A stretch of DNA of 64,000 bases, taken from Mucilaginibacter cryoferens. Lineage in GTDB: Bacteria; Bacteroidota; Bacteroidia; Sphingobacteriales; Sphingobacteriaceae. The translations under genes were made by a program, and so were the position numbers. The notes below the pieces were generated by a model. The model was not told the DNA's origin. It ran no database searches and saw nothing but the letters and a program-made list of their open reading frames with translations. Of the stretch, positions 18,177-26,649 are shown one piece after another. Location: contig NZ_JACHCR010000014.1 in NCBI RefSeq assembly GCF_014205845.1, forward strand, positions 101,086 to 165,085, given 5' to 3'. Position 1 is the first letter of the stretch. Every line of letters begins with the position of its first letter.

Positions 18177-19367
18177 ATGTATAATACACTAAAGCCGGTT
18201 TTACAGCAAGAATTGGAAGCCATTGAAAATGCGGGATTATTTAAAAAGGAACGCATCATCACATCGCCGCAAGGGGCAGATATTACGGTACAGGGCGGTA
18301 AAGAAGTAATTAACTTTTGCGCCAATAACTACCTGGGCCTATCTGCCAATCCTAAAGTGATACAGGCAGCCAAAGATGCGATGGATACCCATGGCTATGG
18401 TTTATCATCTGTACGTTTTATTTGCGGTACACAGGATATACATAAACAACTGGAACAAAAGATAGCAGAGTTTTTAGGCACCGAAGATACCATTCTTTAC
18501 GCCGCTGCCTTTGATGCCAACGGTGGTGTTTTTGAGCCGCTGTTTAACGAGCAGGATGCCATTATATCTGATGAATTAAACCACGCCTCTATTATAGATG
18601 GTGTGCGCCTTTGTAAGGCGCAGCGCCAGCGTTATAAGCACGATGATATGGCCGATCTGGAAGCGAAGCTGATAGCAACCGAAAGTTGTCGCCACCGTAT
18701 TATTGTAACAGATGGTGCGTTTAGTATGGATGGTACAATTGCTCAACTGGATAAAATTTGTGCTTTGGCCGAGCAATACAACGCTTTGGTAATGATTGAC
18801 GAAAGCCATTGCAGTGGTTTTATGGGCAAAACCGGCCGTGGCACACACGAGCATCATAACGTAATGGGTAAAATTGATATTATTACCGGCACGTTGGGTA
18901 AAGCCTTAGGTGGTGCCTCAGGCGGTTTTACATCAGGCCGTAAAGAGATTATTGATATGTTGCGCCAGCGTTCGCGTCCATATTTGTTTTCAAACACGCT
19001 TGCTCCATCCATCACTGGCGCATCTATTGCTGTTTTAGATATGCTGAGCGAAACCACCGAGCTGCGCGATAAACTGGAAACCAACACCCAATATTTCCGT
19101 GAGAAAATGACTGCGGCGGGTTTTGATATAAAACCAGGTGTACACCCAATAGTACCCGTAATGCTTTACGAAGCCAAGCTGGCCCAGGAGTTTGCCGCCA
19201 AAATGCTGGAAGAAGGTATTTATGTAATTGGCTTTTACTACCCCGTTGTTCCGCAAGGCAAGGCACGTATTCGCGTTCAGATCTCGGCCGCGCATGACAT
19301 GCATCACTTAGATAAGGCTATCGCCGCGTTTACCAAGGTGGGTAAAGAACTGGGAGTGATTAAATAA
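18177..19367 (+). CDS. kbl: Glycine C-acetyltransferase (2-amino-3-ketobutyrate CoA ligase)
   Basis: A 396-residue PLP enzyme of the alpha-oxoamine synthase family, very close to E. coli Kbl along its whole length. It joins CoA to 2-amino-3-ketobutyrate, giving glycine and acetyl-CoA, the second step of threonine degradation. Landmarks: [35 protein letters not shown] (His136), and the PLP lysine in [13 protein letters not shown] (Lys242). E. coli has DDSHAVGF where this one has DESHCSGF. The start at Met16 of the longer frame matches the family. The partner threonine dehydrogenase is encoded 44 kb away at 62307-63257, not next door as in E. coli. Confidence 0.95.
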   Translation: MYNTLKPVLQQELEAIENAGLFKKERIITSPQGADITVQGGKEVINFCANNYLGLSANPKVIQAAKDAMDTHGYGLSSVRFICGTQDIHKQLEQKIAEFLGTEDTILYAAAFDANGGVFEPLFNEQDAIISDELNHASIIDGVRLCKAQRQRYKHDDMADLEAKLIATESCRHRIIVTDGAFSMDGTIAQLDKICALAEQYNALVMIDESHCSGFMGKTGRGTHEHHNVMGKIDIITGTLGKALGGASGGFTSGRKEIIDMLRQRSRPYLFSNTLAPSITGASIAVLDMLSETTELRDKLETNTQYFREKMTAAGFDIKPGVHPIVPVMLYEAKLAQEFAAKMLEEGIYVIGFYYPVVPQGKARIRVQISAAHDMHHLDKAIAAFTKVGKELGVIK

Positions 19368-19386
19368 TTTTATATTTGTATCTTTT

Positions 19387-19409
19387 GCAAGCGGGTTAAA
19401 ACCGCTTGC
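19387..19409 (+). terminator. Hairpin between kbl and pheS
   Basis: GCAAGCGG (19387-19394) pairs with CCGCTTGC (19402-19409). The following CTCTATTAT is a weak U-tract. It is preceded by TATATTTG (19373-19380), a possible -7 element for pheS, so the hairpin may instead lie at the 5' end of the pheS leader. I cannot decide between the two from sequence. Confidence 0.5.
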
Positions 19410-19439
19410 TCTATTATAATACATAGTCAATAGTAAATA

Positions 19440-20474
19440 ATGCAAGCTCAGATAGATCAATATACTACCGAGATCAATGCCTTTTTGCCGGCCAATGCCG
19501 ATGAACTGGAAACGTTCCGGATAAAATTTTTAGGTACCAAGGGAATTATCAAAGACCTGTTTGAGCAATTTAAAAATGTTGGTCCCGAAGAGAAGCGCAC
19601 CTTTGGTAAAGTACTTAATCAATTTAAACAACTTGCCGAAGCAAAATATAATGAGTTAAAAGAAAGTTTGGATGCAGGCCCGCAAGCCAAAGCTTTGGAT
19701 ATAGATCTTACCTTGCCTGGCGATGGCTTTACGGTTGGCTCGCGCCATCCGCTATCATTAGTACGTAACGAGATCATTGATATATTTAAACGCCTGGGCT
19801 TTGTGGTTGCCGAAGGACCGGAGATTGAAGACGACTGGCATAACTTTTCGGCACTTAACTTCCCCGAAGAACATCCGGCCCGAGATATGCAGGATACCTT
19901 TTTTATTAAAAAGAACCATGGCAAGGATGATATTGCTTTGCGCACCCATACATCATCGGTACAGGTACGGATGATGGAGCATGGTAAACCACCGTTCAGG
20001 GCTATTATGCCGGGCCGGGTTTACCGTAACGAGGCTATTTCGGCCCGTGCGCATTGCTTTTTTCACCAGGTAGAAGGTTTGTATGTTGATGAGAACGTAT
20101 CATTTGCCGATCTGAAACAAACGCTTTATCACTTTGTACAGGAGCTTTATGGCGAAGGTACAAAGGTAAGGTTCCGCCCATCGTATTTTCCGTTCACCGA
20201 GCCATCTGCCGAAATGGATATCTCCTGTACCATTTGTAAAGGTGCCGGTTGTAACATGTGCAAATACAGCGGCTGGGTAGAGATATTGGGTTGCGGTATG
20301 GTTGATCCAAACGTACTGGAAAATTGCGGTATAGATAGCAAGAAATTTACCGGTTTTGCGTTTGGAATGGGTATGGAACGTATAGCCAACCTAAAATATG
20401 TTATCCGCGATCTTCGTTTGTTCTCCGAAAACGATGTGCGCTTTTTAAAGCAGTTTACAACAGAAATGTTATGA
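19440..20474 (+). CDS. pheS: Phenylalanyl-tRNA synthetase alpha subunit
   Basis: A 344-residue class II synthetase alpha chain. The N-terminal helical arm (1-80) is followed by the catalytic domain: motif 2 around GRVYRNEAISARAHCFFHQV, and motif 3 GFAFGMGMERIANLKY. An insert CTICKGAGCNMCKYSGW carries four cysteines in two CxxC-like pairs, a probable zinc site found in many bacterial PheS. It charges tRNA-Phe as an alpha2-beta2 tetramer; pheT is not in this window, so the two subunits are encoded apart. It overlaps the next ORF by four bases (ATGA). Confidence 0.97.
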   Translation: MQAQIDQYTTEINAFLPANADELETFRIKFLGTKGIIKDLFEQFKNVGPEEKRTFGKVLNQFKQLAEAKYNELKESLDAGPQAKALDIDLTLPGDGFTVGSRHPLSLVRNEIIDIFKRLGFVVAEGPEIEDDWHNFSALNFPEEHPARDMQDTFFIKKNHGKDDIALRTHTSSVQVRMMEHGKPPFRAIMPGRVYRNEAISARAHCFFHQVEGLYVDENVSFADLKQTLYHFVQELYGEGTKVRFRPSYFPFTEPSAEMDISCTICKGAGCNMCKYSGWVEILGCGMVDPNVLENCGIDSKKFTGFAFGMGMERIANLKYVIRDLRLFSENDVRFLKQFTTEML

Positions 20475-20884
20475 GAAAGGTTATAGTTTTACTTGTAGTT
20501 TGTGTTAGTTTACTTTCCTGCGGTAAAGCAACAAGCCCAGTGCCAAGTGTACCCGTAAATTATACCGGCGAAATATTTTCGCCGCCATTAAATAAATTGA
20601 GCAACGGTGGCCCGCCAATTTTTATTAGCGGCTACGGTGTTGCCGGCCTGGTAATATATAAAACCTACCAGGGAAATTTTGTGGCCTATGACAGGTGCAG
20701 CAGCTATCAGCCCGAAAAAAAATGTGCTGTTACCCTGGATGATTCCGGTGTGGTACTTATTGACCCATGCAGCGGTTCTAAGTTTTCTTTGGAGGATGGC
20801 ACCCCGGTTAAGGCACCGGCAACAAAGGCACTTCGGAGCTACCAGGTGATAACAAGCCAATACACACTTCAAGTAGTTAATTAG
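20471..20884 (+). CDS. Rieske-fold-like lipoprotein lacking the iron-sulfur ligands
   Basis: A 137-residue lipoprotein (lipobox SLLSC, Cys17). The body resembles a Rieske domain in layout: VAYDRCSSYQPEKKCAVTLD, then VLIDPCSGSKFSLEDGTPVK and PATKALRSYQV. In true Rieske proteins these sites read CxH and CxxH; here both histidines are gone and only cysteines remain, so it cannot hold a normal 2Fe-2S cluster. The cysteines may form disulfides. It overlaps pheS by four bases, so translation is probably coupled, though a functional link to tRNA charging is not evident. Confidence 0.7.
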   Translation: MRKVIVLLVVCVSLLSCGKATSPVPSVPVNYTGEIFSPPLNKLSNGGPPIFISGYGVAGLVIYKTYQGNFVAYDRCSSYQPEKKCAVTLDDSGVVLIDPCSGSKFSLEDGTPVKAPATKALRSYQVITSQYTLQVVN

Positions 20885-20887
20885 TAA

Positions 20888-21469
20888 ATGGAAGCCGATA
20901 AAATTAAAGATAGTATAAAGCGGGCGGCGCAAGATTTATTCCGCAAATTCGGATACCATAAAACCAGCGTTAACGAGATTGCTAAAAAGGCTAAAATAGC
21001 CAAGGCCACTATCTACAAATATTTTGATAGCAAGGAGGCCGTACTGCATATTTTGCTGATGGATTATATTAAGGCCAGTGTTGATGACCTGGTGCAAAGT
21101 AATACGCCTGATATTGATGAAGAGGCTTATCTCAATAATCTCATCATGAAAACCTGCCGCCTTTCATACACCGTTTGTAATGAGTTTATAGGTTGGGATT
21201 TTATTCGCGAATCTACCAACTCTCAGGATTTTTTGAAAAACCTATCCAATGAGTTGGAAGAAATGCTGATGGCTTCGTTTATCCAGCTACCTGGCATCCG
21301 CAAGCACGAAACTTACCACCAGCGACTGCGCTTTTTGATCAAATGCAGTAAAAGTATTGTGTTCAGCTTCGCGTTTACATCGGTAAGCGATTCGGATGTA
21401 CGCAAAAATTTTGTTTCTTTTCAAAAAGAGATCCTGCCATATTTGGTTAAGGCGGCTATCGCGGTTTAG
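20888..21469 (+). CDS. TetR/AcrR-family transcriptional regulator
   Basis: A 193-residue one-component repressor. The N-terminal HTH is clear: AAQDLFRKFGYHKTSVNEIA followed by KKAKIAKATIYKYFDSKEAV (residues about 13-52). The C-terminal ligand-binding helices are not assignable to a known ligand. It starts 3 bases after the lipoprotein gene, so it may be read from the pheS transcript. A long palindrome 450 bases downstream, over another promoter, is a candidate operator, but nothing proves the pairing. Confidence 0.92.
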   Translation: MEADKIKDSIKRAAQDLFRKFGYHKTSVNEIAKKAKIAKATIYKYFDSKEAVLHILLMDYIKASVDDLVQSNTPDIDEEAYLNNLIMKTCRLSYTVCNEFIGWDFIRESTNSQDFLKNLSNELEEMLMASFIQLPGIRKHETYHQRLRFLIKCSKSIVFSFAFTSVSDSDVRKNFVSFQKEILPYLVKAAIAV

Positions 21470-21471
21470 TT

Positions 21472-21858
21472 TTATCCTATTTTAATACTTATTGGGCCGC
21501 TTTCTTCCACATCCCAAATGGTTGATGCTGTAATATTGATTGAATTTAGGTTCAAAAAGGTATCTGCCTGCTCCAAATAGTCGCCTTCAATATCGCCAAG
21601 GCGCGGAAGGGCTATTACGCGGTTATCAATATTAATTCTCCTTATCCTATCGGTAAGTAACGCTAATGTATGGGCAGAATAGGCGGTAACTATGTCTTTA
21701 GCTATCTCTCCGTTTTTATCAAACAGCAGGTAGTCGGTAATCAGTATCGAAAAAAACTGGTCGTCGCGCCTGTCGTAATAAAATATTTCCGAAAATTTTG
21801 TGGGCGATTGCTGTAGGCCGGCTATTAACCAATTGTTTATTTGCTCTTGCGTGGTCAT
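21472..21858 (-). CDS. Conserved protein of unknown function
   Basis: A 128-residue soluble protein I do not recognise. It starts at MTTQEQINNWLIAGLQQSP; the frame is open for 54 codons upstream, but that part crosses a promoter/palindrome region and reads like noncoding DNA, so I start at 21858. The sequence is mixed alpha/beta with IFYYDRRDDQFFSILITDYL and ends in IWDVEESGPISIKIG. No catalytic motif is visible. It is convergent with the TetR gene (2-base gap) and divergent from the small ORF at 21993, so the palindrome between them could control both. Confidence 0.6.
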   Translation of the reverse strand: MTTQEQINNWLIAGLQQSPTKFSEIFYYDRRDDQFFSILITDYLLFDKNGEIAKDIVTAYSAHTLALLTDRIRRINIDNRVIALPRLGDIEGDYLEQADTFLNLNSINITASTIWDVEESGPISIKIG

Positions 21859-21921
21859 TGTTAAAGATAGCAACTTTATGGGTAAACACCCTCCCGGGAA
21901 GTTTGGTAATAAATAATTAAC

Positions 21922-21962
21922 AATTATATACCATATACCGTTTGGGTATATGGTATATAATT
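21922..21962. promoter_or_regulatory. 41-bp palindromic operator candidate
   Basis: Perfect inverted repeat with 18-bp arms (21922-21939 and 21945-21962) and a 5-base centre GTTTG. Each arm contains TATACCATATACC or its complement, itself a tandem of TATACC units. The centre supplies the -33 TTTG of the promoter described next, so a bound protein would block or assist that promoter directly. The neighbouring TetR protein is the obvious candidate. Confidence 0.75.
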
Positions 21963-21973
21963 TATTATGTTTG
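21941..21973 (+). promoter_or_regulatory. Promoter of the 35-codon ORF
   Basis: TTTG (21941-21944), 21 bases, then TATGTTTG (21966-21973): both elements match the Bacteroidota consensus. The start site should be near 21980, giving a leader of about 13 bases before the ATG at 21993. Confidence 0.75.
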
Positions 21974-21992
21974 CATAGTAAATTTAAATACA

Positions 21993-22100
21993 ATGAGCCG
22001 TGAACTAACAGATTTTTCAAAACAGGTAGACGAGCAGTTTGAGATTGAGTTTAACCCATTAACAGATATTGTAAGCTATTTGCTGAGTTTTTTTGTTTAA
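21993..22100 (+). CDS. Small ORF, 35 residues, unknown function
   Basis: ATG at 21993 to TAA at 22100, beginning MSRELTDFSKQVDEQFEIEF and ending in a hydrophobic tail with SYLLSFFV. I do not recognise it. The N-terminal part looks helical and charged; the C-terminal part could be a short membrane-associated helix. Support for it being real comes from a good promoter and a palindrome placed right in front. It could also be a remnant of a longer gene. It is followed after 72 bases by rlmD, which has its own -7 element. Confidence 0.5.
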   Translation: MSRELTDFSKQVDEQFEIEFNPLTDIVSYLLSFFV

Positions 22101-22157
22101 CGCGGGTATTTTAAATCTTGATCATTGACTCTAATATCTTGATTATCCTTTTTTAGC

Positions 22158-22165
22158 TACCTTTG
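22158..22165 (+). promoter_or_regulatory. rlmD promoter -7 element, almost no leader
   Basis: TACCTTTG ends 8 bases before the rlmD ATG at 22173. With the usual distance to the start site the mRNA would begin within a few bases of the start codon, so rlmD is probably leaderless or nearly so. The nearest upstream TTG (22139-22141) is 16 bases away, a little short. Confidence 0.55.
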
Positions 22166-22172
22166 CAGCCTG

Positions 22173-23579
22173 ATGAATAAAGTTGCAAAACAGAAGTTTT
22201 TTGAAGACGTTCGGATAATTGATATTGCCGAAGAAGGTAAAGGCGTGGGTAAAACCGACGACTTTGTACTTTTTGTTGACAAAGCCATTCCCGGCGATGT
22301 GGTAGACGTACAGGTTTACAAAAGCAAAAAGAATTTTGGCGAAGGCAAAATCAACAAGCTAAAACAGGCGTCGGAGTATCGTACCGACCCTTTCTGCGAA
22401 CATTTTGGTACTTGTGGCGGTTGTAAATGGCAGCACATGACCTATGAGGCGCAATTAAAATTCAAACAAAAATCTGTTGCCGATGCCCTGGGCCGGATAG
22501 CCAAAGTTGATGTGGATGGCATTATGGATATCGTTCCATCCCCTGCCGATCGCTACTATCGCAACAAACTGGAATATACCTTTAGCGATAAACGCTGGTT
22601 ATACGATGGCGAAAGCAAGGAAGACGAAACGTTAAACATGAACGCGCTGGGCTTTCACATCCCCGGGCGTTTTGATAAAATATTAGATGTAAAGCACTGC
22701 TACCTGCAGGCCGAACCATCAAACGATCTGCGGAACAGTATCCGCGATTTTGTGATTGAACAAGGTTACTCTTTTTATAACCTGCGTAACCACGAGGGGG
22801 CTTTGCGTAACCTTATTGTACGTACATCGTCAACCGGTGAGGTTATGGTGATAGTTGTTTTTGCTTATGTGAGCGAAGAAGAAGTTGATAAGCTGATGAA
22901 GTTTATTAATGCCCGGTTCCCGCAGATCACCTCGTTGCTATACATCATCAATCAAAAAAAGAACGATACCATTTTTGACCAGGATGTGGTTGCCTTTAGA
23001 GGCCCCGAGTACATTCATGAAGAAATGAATGGCATCAAATTCCGCATCGGTCCCAAATCTTTTTACCAGACCAATAGTATCCAGGCGTTGCGGTTGTACG
23101 AGATAACCCGCGATTTTGCAGGTTTTACAGGTAATGAGTTGGTTTATGACTTGTACACGGGTGCCGGCACCATTGCCAATTTTATTGCCGGTAGTGTAAA
23201 AGAGGTGGTTGGGGTTGAGTATGTACCCACAGCTATTGAGGATGCTAAAGTAAACTCGGCCATTAACAATATTACCAACACCAAGTTTTACGCTGGTGAT
23301 ATGAAAGATGTACTGGTAGCCGATTTTGTGGCAGAGCACGGCAAGCCGGATGTGATCATTACCGATCCGCCGCGTGCAGGTATGCACCCCGATGTAGTTG
23401 CCCGCCTGATGGAAATTGAAGCCCCCAAAATTGTTTATGTAAGCTGCAATGCCGCAACTCAGGCCCGCGATTTGCTGGTACTGAAAGACAAATACGATAC
23501 CGTGAGAATACAACCGGTAGATATGTTTCCGCATACACAACATGTGGAGAATGTAGTATTATTGGTTTTAAGGGACTAA
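22173..23579 (+). CDS. rlmD: 23S rRNA (uracil-5-)-methyltransferase RlmD family
   Basis: A 468-residue RumA/RlmD-type methyltransferase. TRAM domain at about 5-60 (IDIAEEGKGVGKTDDFVLFV); iron-sulfur cysteines in CEHFGTCGGCKWQHM plus a later Cys; SAM site LVYDLYTGAGTIANFIAG; catalytic region TDPPRAGMHPDV and YVSCNAATQARDL, where the Cys attacks C6 of uracil. E. coli RlmD modifies U1939 of 23S rRNA; which uridine is used here is not certain because Bacteroidota often have one or two paralogues. It stands alone with its own promoter. Confidence 0.88.
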   Translation: MNKVAKQKFFEDVRIIDIAEEGKGVGKTDDFVLFVDKAIPGDVVDVQVYKSKKNFGEGKINKLKQASEYRTDPFCEHFGTCGGCKWQHMTYEAQLKFKQKSVADALGRIAKVDVDGIMDIVPSPADRYYRNKLEYTFSDKRWLYDGESKEDETLNMNALGFHIPGRFDKILDVKHCYLQAEPSNDLRNSIRDFVIEQGYSFYNLRNHEGALRNLIVRTSSTGEVMVIVVFAYVSEEEVDKLMKFINARFPQITSLLYIINQKKNDTIFDQDVVAFRGPEYIHEEMNGIKFRIGPKSFYQTNSIQALRLYEITRDFAGFTGNELVYDLYTGAGTIANFIAGSVKEVVGVEYVPTAIEDAKVNSAINNITNTKFYAGDMKDVLVADFVAEHGKPDVIITDPPRAGMHPDVVARLMEIEAPKIVYVSCNAATQARDLLVLKDKYDTVRIQPVDMFPHTQHVENVVLLVLRD

Positions 23580-23580
23580 G

Positions 23581-23735
23581 GGTGGAAGGATAAAGGAACA
23601 AGGATTTTTGGACAAAGGACTTTCGGACAGCGGATAAAAGCTTTTTGTTTTAGAATTTTTCCTTTTAGAATTTAGAATTTTCTTTTTAGAGTTTCCCTTT
23701 TAGAATTTAGAGTTTAGTTTTTTAGAATTTTAACA
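23581..23735. repeat. Two adjoining stretches of degenerate seven-base repeats
   Basis: The gap after rlmD is built of units of seven, sometimes eight, bases. From 23584 each unit begins with GGA (GGATAAA, GGAACAA, GGACAAA and so on); from about 23650 the unit is TTTAGAA or TTTAGAG, about a dozen times. No ORF, promoter or hairpin explains it. It belongs to the window-wide heptad family described in the findings. Confidence 0.8.
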
Positions 23736-23739
23736 ATAT

Positions 23740-24138
23740 ATGCAACCCGAAGATCTGTTAAACGAAGGTAATAAAGAAAGCCAGGAAGCGGCCAAAAACA
23801 GCCCGCTGCTGAGTTTGGAGCGCGACCTTAAGTTTTTTAAAGACTCTATCCATGAAGTAGCTGTGGAGATTATGGTAGAGGGCTTATCATCATACCCCAT
23901 TTTTATTGCCCATCAGCACGAATTGAAATTGGGCGAATTGATACTGGACAGGAACGATCTTAATTCGGACTGGAGCATACACGCCTCTACGCTTGAAGAG
24001 TTTACAGAACGCGGCATAATTAAGCCCGAATTAAAAGATCGCTTTATTAACAGTTATAAAAATCCTAACGAGTACATGTGCGTGTTTGTAGTAGTACCCG
24101 AGGGAGCCAATTTTGTTTACGTGCCGTATAACAAGTAA
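23740..24138 (+). CDS. Conserved hypothetical protein
   Basis: A 132-residue soluble protein of unknown function. It is acidic at the N-terminus (QPEDLLNEGNKESQEAA), then has a helix FKDSIHEVAVEIMVEGLSSY and a beta-rich end with MCVFVVVPEGANFVYVPYN. It looks like one compact alpha/beta domain. No signal peptide or catalytic pattern is visible. The start ATG follows AT-rich DNA as in other genes here. It is spaced 66 bases before the phosphoribosyltransferase and may be co-transcribed with it. Confidence 0.75.
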   Translation: MQPEDLLNEGNKESQEAAKNSPLLSLERDLKFFKDSIHEVAVEIMVEGLSSYPIFIAHQHELKLGELILDRNDLNSDWSIHASTLEEFTERGIIKPELKDRFINSYKNPNEYMCVFVVVPEGANFVYVPYNK

Positions 24139-24204
24139 ATATTGGATGTTTGTTGGATAGTTAATTTTATATATTTACCCCAGTATTTCTAATATCCGTC
24201 CGCC

Positions 24205-24714
24205 ATGTCCGAAAAAAAACTCTTGATATTAAACCAGCAGCAGATACAACAAAAGCTCGACCGTATTGCCTACCAGATACTGGAAGATAATTTTGACGAG
24301 GAAGAAATATTAATAGCCGGTATTTTACCACGGGGCAACCATATTGCAGGTCGCCTCAAAGCTATTTTAGATAATATTGCTCCATTTAGCAGCAAACTAC
24401 TCACCATTGAACTTAATAAGCAAAGCAGTAGCCTGCAGGCCAAAATTAATTTTGATGTAAACGACTGTAGTAACAAAGTAGTGATATTGGTTGATGATGT
24501 ATTAAACAGTGGCAAAACCCTGGCCTATGGGTTTGGGGTGTTTTTGGATGTGCCGCTAAAAAAGCTGCGTACCGCTGTACTGATAGATCGTAACCACAAG
24601 AGCTTTCCTATAACTACCGATTTTGCAGGCGTGGCCTTATCTACCGTAATAAAAGAACACGTAGATGTGGTGCTTGATGAAAAAGGTGAAAACGATGCTG
24701 TTTATTTGAGGTAA
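24205..24714 (+). CDS. Phosphoribosyltransferase family protein (PyrR-like)
   Basis: A 169-residue type I phosphoribosyltransferase. The PRPP-binding loop is VVILVDDVLNSGKT (residues 92-105), and LIAGILPRGNHIAGRL is the pyrophosphate-binding region. It resembles PyrR/uracil phosphoribosyltransferase, but no nearby pyr genes support a role in pyrimidine regulation, so the substrate base is open. Cytoplasmic. It is followed after 5 bases by a lipoprotein gene. Confidence 0.82.
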   Translation: MSEKKLLILNQQQIQQKLDRIAYQILEDNFDEEEILIAGILPRGNHIAGRLKAILDNIAPFSSKLLTIELNKQSSSLQAKINFDVNDCSNKVVILVDDVLNSGKTLAYGFGVFLDVPLKKLRTAVLIDRNHKSFPITTDFAGVALSTVIKEHVDVVLDEKGENDAVYLR

Positions 24715-24719
24715 GCACA

Positions 24720-25448
24720 ATGCGGGCAATTACTATTTGCTTTCTTTCTGGTATGCTGCTTTCATCCTGCCATGACGATGCCCGGGAAAAGATCACCGAT
24801 GTTTTTAGGCCGGCATTAACCAACACAAGGCCGGTTACTACCAAAAGCTATAGTTTTGGCCATGGTTTTTGTGGACAGGATATTTATATAAACAGCGATT
24901 ATACCTTTACCTGGAAACATGGCTGCGAAGGGCAGTCGTCTTCCTGCGTGGGTAAGTGGCAAATAGCGGGCGATAGCATTCTGTTAACACCATCGGCCCA
25001 AAAAAGCAATAACATTCCATTTCGGGTTTCATTCAGCAAATCAAACAACGATTCACAGGTGGTTATTGTAGTAACAGATAAATCGAATACCCCGATAGGC
25101 AACTTTGTTATTCTCCCTTTCAACAGCAAACCGGCATTTACATTTACCGATGAAGGAGTGATGATGGGGAATAAGGATTATAAGCAATCTTATTTTCAGG
25201 ATAACCTGAGTACCGATAGTACTGGCACCATTAAACTATTAAAGGCCGAAAAGGATAGTCTTGATTTTTCGAAGCTTTACGTTTTAACGGGCAGAAAATT
25301 TAGGATAAGCACCAATAACTTACCCGATACCATCAGGCTAACAGTAGGTATAAACGCTGCTGCTTTTGCCGAATATCAAATAAAATACCTGGCAGAAAAG
25401 CCTGCGAAATTCAGTTACGTTGCCGGTAAATTAATCTTCAACAAATAA
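24720..25448 (+). CDS. Lipoprotein of unknown function
   Basis: A 242-residue lipoprotein with a short signal and lipobox MLLSSC (Cys17). The mature part is beta-rich with a Cys cluster (GHGFCGQDIYI, KHGCEGQSSSC) near residues 50-80 and VGKWQIAGDSILLTP, a pattern seen in lipocalin-like proteins. I cannot assign a function. It is probably co-transcribed with the phosphoribosyltransferase and ends 6 bases from the convergent CapA-like gene. Confidence 0.75.
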   Translation: MRAITICFLSGMLLSSCHDDAREKITDVFRPALTNTRPVTTKSYSFGHGFCGQDIYINSDYTFTWKHGCEGQSSSCVGKWQIAGDSILLTPSAQKSNNIPFRVSFSKSNNDSQVVIVVTDKSNTPIGNFVILPFNSKPAFTFTDEGVMMGNKDYKQSYFQDNLSTDSTGTIKLLKAEKDSLDFSKLYVLTGRKFRISTNNLPDTIRLTVGINAAAFAEYQIKYLAEKPAKFSYVAGKLIFNK

Positions 25449-25454
25449 TAGCGC

Positions 25455-26609
25455 TTAGTTTTCTGGAATGCCGGCGGTTAGCTGTCCCTCATCAGAAATG
25501 ATTAAGCCACTATCGGGAAAATCTGTTTGGGTAAGTGTTTTTATCTTTATGGCAGCGCGATTAAGTGTATCCCGCTCCAGGCCCTTATCATGCGCCTGCC
25601 TGAAGGATAAGATTCGCCCACTTAAAAACTCTCCTTTTTTATTAACATATACCTTCAACAGTGGCGCCAAACCGCAAACCCCGGCAACACTTACACACCG
25701 GTAGGTACAAAAATTACCCAGGCTATAGGCTATCAAACGTTTATTGTATAATTCCATTGCCCGGCTTACGTGAGGGCCATTGCCAAAAATAAGGTCGGCA
25801 CCGGCATCAATTGCATTGTGGGCAAATGCATATACATCGCCGCGTTTTTCGTTAATATAGCTTTCCATGGCACGTGGCACGTGCTCAAAATCAACTCCTT
25901 CGCCGCCACCATGAAAAGATACGATAACCACATCACAGCGTTGCTTTAATTGGCTGATGATAGCTGCTGCGCCTTTCAAATCGAGTATAGATACGGTATT
26001 GGCATTGGGTGCAAAGGAGCAAAAACCATACTTAATGCCGTTTACTTCAAAAACGGTTGAGGGTTTAATCAGTAGGCCAGCATAGTTTATACCAATGCTA
26101 TCCAGCGTTTTGGTAGTACTGTTGCGACCCTTAATATCAAAATCGCTAATGTGGTTATTAGCCACGCTAAGCACGTTAAATCCTGCATCCTTTAAAACCA
26201 GGGCGTACTTTACAGGCATCCTGAACAGGAAGGCCTTACTTTTCTGATGTAGTTTATAATGAGCCGGATCGCCCCAATCGAGTAACGATCCTTCCAGGTT
26301 ACCAAATATCACATCTGCACCCTGTAAACCGGGCTTTGCAGCATTAAAGCTGTTAACGGCGCTATCGGGCGGCAAGGTAGCATTATTGGGATACGATGTG
26401 CCCAGCATAATATCGCCAACGGCTGCTATACATAATGAATCGTTAGGGATAGGAGCCGGTTTTGGGGGCTCAGGTTTTGGGATGATCGCCTTTTTTTGCT
26501 TTACTATGGAATGTTTTTCAACAGGTGCCTGGCAGGCTGGTAATATAAATACCATGCAGACTATAAAAGACAGCAGGTAAGGTTTGGTATAAAAAAAAAG
26601 TCCCTTCAT
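25455..26609 (-). CDS. CapA-family lipoprotein (poly-gamma-glutamate synthesis-like metallophosphatase)
   Basis: A 384-residue protein with signal and lipobox LPAC (Cys26), a Pro/Lys-rich linker (about 38-55), then a CapA metallophosphoesterase domain: AAVGDIMLGTSYP, FGNLEGSLLDWG, VLSVANNHISDFDIKG, VSFHGGGEGVDFEH, and FGNGPHVSRAMELYNKRLIA with YSLGNF. These are the metal-binding blocks of the family. CapA was found in polyglutamate capsule synthesis, but most family members have no capB/capC beside them, as here, so the true role is unknown. Confidence 0.87.
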   Translation of the reverse strand: MKGLFFYTKPYLLSFIVCMVFILPACQAPVEKHSIVKQKKAIIPKPEPPKPAPIPNDSLCIAAVGDIMLGTSYPNNATLPPDSAVNSFNAAKPGLQGADVIFGNLEGSLLDWGDPAHYKLHQKSKAFLFRMPVKYALVLKDAGFNVLSVANNHISDFDIKGRNSTTKTLDSIGINYAGLLIKPSTVFEVNGIKYGFCSFAPNANTVSILDLKGAAAIISQLKQRCDVVIVSFHGGGEGVDFEHVPRAMESYINEKRGDVYAFAHNAIDAGADLIFGNGPHVSRAMELYNKRLIAYSLGNFCTYRCVSVAGVCGLAPLLKVYVNKKGEFLSGRILSFRQAHDKGLERDTLNRAAIKIKTLTQTDFPDSGLIISDEGQLTAGIPEN

Positions 26610-26649
26610 GTTTATGAGGAGACTAATTTAGGTATTTAATTGAATTTCT

